From Streptomyces panaciradicis (GTDB lineage: Bacteria; Actinomycetota; Actinomycetes; Streptomycetales; Streptomycetaceae), in assembly GCF_023516615.1 (NCBI RefSeq), contig NZ_JAMGBF010000063.1, forward strand, positions 1 through 64,000: a DNA stretch of 64,000 nucleotides, given 5' to 3'. Positions 59,752 through 64,000 of this stretch are shown in pieces. The position numbers were made by a program, and so were the translations under genes. How positions within the stretch are numbered: position 1 is the stretch's first letter; each line of letters begins with the position of its first letter. Below the pieces are notes generated by a model that searched no databases, was not told the DNA's origin, and worked only from the letters and a program-made list of their open reading frames with translations.

Positions 59752-60438
59752 CTACGGGGAGGGGGCGACGAGCCGGTAGCCGACGCCGCGTACGGTCTCG
59801 ATCAGGGCCGGCATGCGCAGCTTGGCGCGCAGGGAGGCGACGTGCACCTCCAGGGTGCGTCCGGTCCCCTCCCAACTGGTGCGCCACACCTCGCTGATGA
59901 TCTGCTCCCGGCGGAAGACCACCCCGGGGCGCTGCGCGAGCAGGGCGAGCAGGTCGAACTCCTTGCGGGTCAGCTGCACGACCGAACCGTCGACGGTGAC
60001 CTGGCGCGTGGGCAGCTCGATGAGCACCGCACCGAGGCGCAGCGTGCTGTCCTCGCCGGAGGCGGCGTCCTCGTGGACGGTGCGCCGGCTGACGGCGTGG
60101 ATCCGGGCGAGCAGTTCTCCGGTGTCGTACGGCTTGACCACGTAGTCGTCGGCGCCGAGGTTGAGGCCGTGGATGCGGGAGCGGACGTCGGAGCGGGCGG
60201 TGACCATGATCACCGGGGTGCTGGTGCGCTTGCGGATCTTGCCGCACACCTCGTAGCCGTCCTGGTCGGGAAGGCCGAGGTCGAGCAGGACGACACCGAA
60301 GCCGGCGCCTTCCGGGACCAGCGCCTGAAGGGCCTCCTCGCCGCTGCGCGCGTGCGTGACGTCGAAGCCATGCCGTGCCAGAACCGCCGAGAGTGCGGCG
60401 GCGACATGGTTGTCGTCCTCGACGAGGAGCAGTCTCAT
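59752..60438 (-). CDS. gluR: Response regulator GluR (OmpR family)
   Basis: 228 residues from ATG 60438. The receiver has Asp-Asp near the N-terminus (LLLVEDDNHVAAAL), the phospho-Asp in VVLLDLGLPDQDGY, and TAR and Lys switch residues (MVTARSDVRSRIHGLNLGADDYVVKPYDTGELLARI). The C-terminal winged helix is OmpR-type (LTRKEFDLLALLAQRPGVVFRREQIISEVW, RTLEVHVASLRAKL, IETVRGVGYRL). In S. coelicolor GluR activates gluABCD in response to glutamate through GluK. Its binding site should lie in the divergent gap before gluA. Confidence 0.92.
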   Translation of the reverse strand: MRLLLVEDDNHVAAALSAVLARHGFDVTHARSGEEALQALVPEGAGFGVVLLDLGLPDQDGYEVCGKIRKRTSTPVIMVTARSDVRSRIHGLNLGADDYVVKPYDTGELLARIHAVSRRTVHEDAASGEDSTLRLGAVLIELPTRQVTVDGSVVQLTRKEFDLLALLAQRPGVVFRREQIISEVWRTSWEGTGRTLEVHVASLRAKLRMPALIETVRGVGYRLVAPSP

Positions 60439-60724
60439 CCGGGCCCCCTTCGGTTCATCGGCCGTACGAACAGGATGGATAGGAACGCGCGCCCGTACGC
60501 GCGTGCGTCAAGGCAGTCACGCTGATGGACGAGGACGCAGTCAAGTGGGTTCCGGTTGCGCCGGGCTTTAGTTACCCGGCCGATATGCGCCCTGCTCCAA
60601 GTGCTACGACACGTGTCCGATTGCTATCGGATCGTGATGCTCAGATTCCCCTCAGATGTAATGACGCTGGTGGAACGGGGTCACTACTGTCCTCCGAAAC
60701 CGAGGAGGACGGAGCCCGATAGCG
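60439..60724. promoter_or_regulatory. Divergent control region gluR / gluA
   Basis: 286 bases. A short inverted repeat CCGAT-TGCT-ATCGG (60617-60630), about 95 bases before gluA, is a candidate GluR or repressor site. A TTGCTA at 60621 could be a -35, but no good -10 follows at 16-18 bases. No gene is present. Confidence 0.45.
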
Positions 60725-61501
<777 letters not shown>

Positions 61502-61592
61502 CGGTCCGCCCCTGCGCACACGACGGCCCTCCGCATACGACGGCCCTTCTCTCCCACGGCCTTTCTCTCTTCACCAGCCAAAGGATGTTCAT

Positions 61593-62435
61593 ATGAAGCT
61601 CCGCAAGGTCACCGCCGCCTCGGCCGCCGTCCTCGCCCTCGCCGTGGCCGCCACGGCTTGTGGGTCCAGCAACGACGACGGCGGTTCCTCCGGCTCCGGC
61701 GGCGGCAAGAAGATCAAGATCGGCATCAAGTTCGACCAGCCCGGTCTCGGCCTGAAGGAGCCCAACGGCTCCTACTCCGGCTTCGACGTGGACGTGGCGA
61801 CGTATGTGGCGGGCAAGCTCGGTTACAAGCCCAGCCAGATCGAGTGGGTCGAGACCAAGAGCGCCGACCGTGAGAACGCGCTGCAGCGCGGGGACGTCAA
61901 GTTCATCGCGGCCACGTACTCGATCACCGACGAGCGCAAGCAGAAGGTCGACTTCGCCGGCCCGTACTTCCTGGCCCACCAGGACCTGCTGGTCAAGAAG
62001 GACGCCACGATCACCAAGGGCACGGACCTCAACGGCAAGAAGCTGTGCTCCGTGACGGGCTCCACCTCGGCGCAGAACATCCAGAAGACGATCGCCCCGA
62101 AGGCCAACCTGAAGGAGAACAGCGGCTACTCGGAGTGCGTCGCCAGCCTCCAGAGCGGGGCCGTGGACGCGCTGACCACCGACGACTCGATCCTCGCGGG
62201 CTACGCGGCGCAGGACAAGTACAAGGGCCAGTTCAAGCTCGCCGGGCTCAAGCTCAGCAACGAGAACTACGGCATCGGCGTGAAGAAGGGTGACACCGCC
62301 ACCCTCAACAAGATCAACGACGCCCTCAAGAGCATGGTCAGCGACGGCACCTGGGAGAAGGACGTCAAGAAGAACTTCGGCCCGGCCCAGTACCAGTACG
62401 AGCCGGCGCCGAAGATCGGCCAGATCGTCAAGTAA
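61593..62435 (+). CDS. gluB: Glutamate ABC transporter substrate-binding lipoprotein
   Basis: 280 residues from ATG 61593 with AAAGGAT upstream. The signal peptide ends in LAVAATACGSSNDDGG, a lipobox, so it is membrane-anchored outside. The type 2 binding fold shows GIKFDQPGLGLKEPNGSYSGFDVDVATYVAGKLG, then RENALQRGDVKFIAATYSITDERKQKVDFAGPYF, typical of glutamate/aspartate binders. It lies 91 bases after gluA; that gap has a 16-bp direct repeat (61515-61530 and 61532-61547, one mismatch). Confidence 0.95.
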   Translation: MKLRKVTAASAAVLALAVAATACGSSNDDGGSSGSGGGKKIKIGIKFDQPGLGLKEPNGSYSGFDVDVATYVAGKLGYKPSQIEWVETKSADRENALQRGDVKFIAATYSITDERKQKVDFAGPYFLAHQDLLVKKDATITKGTDLNGKKLCSVTGSTSAQNIQKTIAPKANLKENSGYSECVASLQSGAVDALTTDDSILAGYAAQDKYKGQFKLAGLKLSNENYGIGVKKGDTATLNKINDALKSMVSDGTWEKDVKKNFGPAQYQYEPAPKIGQIVK

Positions 62436-62471
62436 GGCACGGGCCCGGACCCCCGGCCCCGCAGGGACCCT

Positions 62472-62513
62472 GGGCGCGCCGCCGCCCGCCGCGATCACGG
62501 CGGCGGCGCGCCC
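62472..62513 (+). terminator. Intra-operon hairpin between gluB and gluC
   Basis: GGGCGCGCCGCCG (62472-62484) pairs exactly with CGGCGGCGCGCCC (62501-62513). The position after the binding-protein gene suggests partial termination or 3'-end protection, giving more GluB than permease. Confidence 0.7.
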
Positions 62514-62566
62514 GGCACAGGGCCTCGCCCTCCTCGTACGCCACACACCCGGAAGCGCGGGAGATC

Positions 62567-63232
62567 GTGTTCGACTTTCTTCATGGTTATGACGTCCTGG
62601 GGGCGTTCTGGATGACGGTGAAACTGACCGTCATCTCCGCCCTGGGCTCCCTGGTCTGGGGCACTCTCCTGGCGGCGATGCGGGTCAGTCCGGTCCCCCT
62701 GATGCGCGGATTCGGCACCGCCTACGTCAACATCGTCCGGAACATCCCCCTGACGGTCATCATCGTCTTCAACTCGCTGGGCCTCGCCGACATCTTCGGC
62801 GTGACCATGGGCGCGACCGACTTCAAGATCCAGGGCTTCCGGCTGGCGGTGCTCGGTTTCGTCGCCTACACCGCGGCGTTCGTCTGCGAGGCGGTGCGCT
62901 CGGGCATCAACACCGTGCCCCTCGGACAGGCGGAGGCGGCCCGCGCCATCGGGCTGAGCTTCAGCCAGACCCTGCGCCTCATCGTGCTGCCGCAGGCGTT
63001 CCGTTCGGTCATCGGCCCGCTGGCCAACGTCCTGATCGCGCTGACCAAGAACACCACGGTGGCGGCCGCGATCGGTGTCGCCGAGGCCGCGGCCCTGATG
63101 AAGACGATGATCGAGAACGAGGCCCAGACGCTGCTCATCGGCGCGGTCTTCGCCCTCGGCTTCGTCGTACTGACCCTTCCCACCGGCCTGATCCTGGGCT
63201 GGCTGGGCAAGCGACTGGCGGTGAAGCGATGA
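62567..63232 (+). CDS. gluC: Glutamate ABC transporter permease
   Basis: 221 residues from a GTG at 62567. About five membrane helices and the HisM/GlnP-type fold; the cytoplasmic EAA loop reads GQAEAARAIGLSFSQTLRLIVLPQAFRSVIGPLANVLI. It works with GluD. Its last codons overlap the gluD start by 4 bp (ATGA). Confidence 0.94.
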   Translation: MFDFLHGYDVLGAFWMTVKLTVISALGSLVWGTLLAAMRVSPVPLMRGFGTAYVNIVRNIPLTVIIVFNSLGLADIFGVTMGATDFKIQGFRLAVLGFVAYTAAFVCEAVRSGINTVPLGQAEAARAIGLSFSQTLRLIVLPQAFRSVIGPLANVLIALTKNTTVAAAIGVAEAAALMKTMIENEAQTLLIGAVFALGFVVLTLPTGLILGWLGKRLAVKR

Positions 63233-64000
63233 GCTCCGTTCTCTACGACACCCCCGGCCCCCGGGCCAAGCGGCGCAACGTCGTCCTCTCGGTGGTCTTC
63301 GTCCTCCTGCTCGGCCTGCTGCTGTGGTGGGTCTGGCAGAAGATGGACGACAAGGGCCAGCTGAAGTGGAGCCTGTGGCAGCCGTTCACCACGTCGGAGG
63401 CGTGGACGACGTATCTGCTGCCCGGCCTCGGCAACACCCTGAAGGCCGCCGCGCTGTCGATGGTCATCGCCCTTCCGCTGGGCGCCTTCTTCGGCATCGC
63501 ACGCCTGTCCGACCACCGGTGGGTGCGCGGACCGGCCGGCGTCGTGGTCGAGTTCTTCCGCTCGATCCCGGTCCTGCTGCTGATGCTGTTCGCGAACGAG
63601 TTCTTCGCCCGCTCCACGAACGTCACCACCGAGGACCGGCCGCTGTACGCGGTCGTCACCGGCCTGGTGCTCTACAACGCCTCCGTCCTCGCCGAGGTCG
63701 TCCGCGCGGGCATCCTCGCCCTGCCCAGGGGCCAGACCGAGGCCGCGTACGCCATCGGCCTGCGCAAGGGCCAGACGATGACCAGCATCCTGCTCCCGCA
63801 GGCGGTCACGGCCATGCTGCCGGCCATCGTCAGCCAGCTCGTCGTCATCGTGAAGGACACCGCGCTGGGTGGCGTGATGATCGGCTACACCGAACTGCTG
63901 AACGCCCGCAGCACGTTCGCGGCCAACTACGCCAACGTCATCCCCAGCTTCATCGGCGTGGCGATCATCTTCATCGTGGTCAACTTCATCCTCACGAGCT
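63229..64000 (+). CDS. gluD: Glutamate ABC transporter permease (3' end outside window)
   Basis: Starts at ATG 63229, overlapping gluC, and runs off the right edge after 257 residues. Membrane helix near residues 18-38 (VVLSVVFVLLLGLLLWWVW), then the permease core with FFRSIPVLLLMLFANEFFA and the EAA loop RGQTEAAYAIGLRKGQTMTSILLPQAVTAMLPAIVSQLVVIVKDTALG. Fourth gene of the operon. Confidence 0.95.
   Translation, partial: MSSVLYDTPGPRAKRRNVVLSVVFVLLLGLLLWWVWQKMDDKGQLKWSLWQPFTTSEAWTTYLLPGLGNTLKAAALSMVIALPLGAFFGIARLSDHRWVRGPAGVVVEFFRSIPVLLLMLFANEFFARSTNVTTEDRPLYAVVTGLVLYNASVLAEVVRAGILALPRGQTEAAYAIGLRKGQTMTSILLPQAVTAMLPAIVSQLVVIVKDTALGGVMIGYTELLNARSTFAANYANVIPSFIGVAIIFIVVNFILTS

Overview
The window is high-GC actinobacterial chromosome with Streptomyces-type codon use. 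GTG starts are common, neighbouring genes are often translationally coupled, and strong GC-rich hairpins separate many of them. The presence and order of parE, hrdB, whiH, rnhB, nrdRJ, lexA, hflX, rshA, dapF, miaA, miaB and gluRK-gluABCD match the core of a Streptomyces chromosome close to S. coelicolor SCO5774-SCO5825, read in reverse order. This identification rests on recalled gene order and on protein motifs, not on a search. No rRNA, tRNA, CRISPR array, insertion sequence or prophage gene was recognised.

Layout. 1-8.5 kb: a two-component sensor kinase cut by the left edge, its coupled membrane partner, topoisomerase IV subunit B (parE), a small DUF7455 protein, a secreted trypsin-like protease, the principal sigma factor hrdB and the sporulation regulator whiH. 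8.6-20 kb: an unusual ABC ATPase-permease fusion with a tandem-repeat linker, a NrtR-like Nudix regulator, a glycogen-debranching-type glycosidase, a DUF4192 protein, a RecQ helicase with a C-terminal phosphoribosyltransferase-like domain, and two unrecognised proteins. 20-28 kb: rnhB, a TetR/MFS efflux pair with two perfect operators, ADP-ribosylglycohydrolase, a histidine phosphatase, a YdbC-like protein, TerD and a membrane-anchored protein. 28-35 kb: DNA precursor supply and DNA damage (nrdR-nrdJ with paired NrdR boxes, lexA with an SOS box, a DinG-like helicase). 35-40 kb: a three-gene NIS siderophore operon (GNAT, IucA/IucC, class III aminotransferase). 40-53 kb: a secreted protease, hflX, an M1 peptidase, rshA (ppGpp), dapF with a 33-bp repeat array upstream, miaA, two small proteins, an extradiol-like protein and miaB. 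53-64 kb: a cupredoxin lipoprotein, a multidomain SpoIIE-type phosphatase, a MazG-like protein, a TAXI binding protein, and the glutamate system gluK-gluR / gluA-B-C-D, which runs off the right edge.

Most genes are housekeeping or developmental, and their regulatory sites are readable: an ECF-type promoter for hrdB, a WhiG-like -10 and a palindrome at whiH, NrdR and LexA boxes, and TetR operators. The least explained items are the ABC fusion with degenerate ATPase motifs and 78-bp repeats, the RecQ-PRTase fusion, the siderophore operon that lacks an N-hydroxylase and a decarboxylase, the TAXI protein without a TRAP permease next to gluK, and the repeat array in front of dapF.
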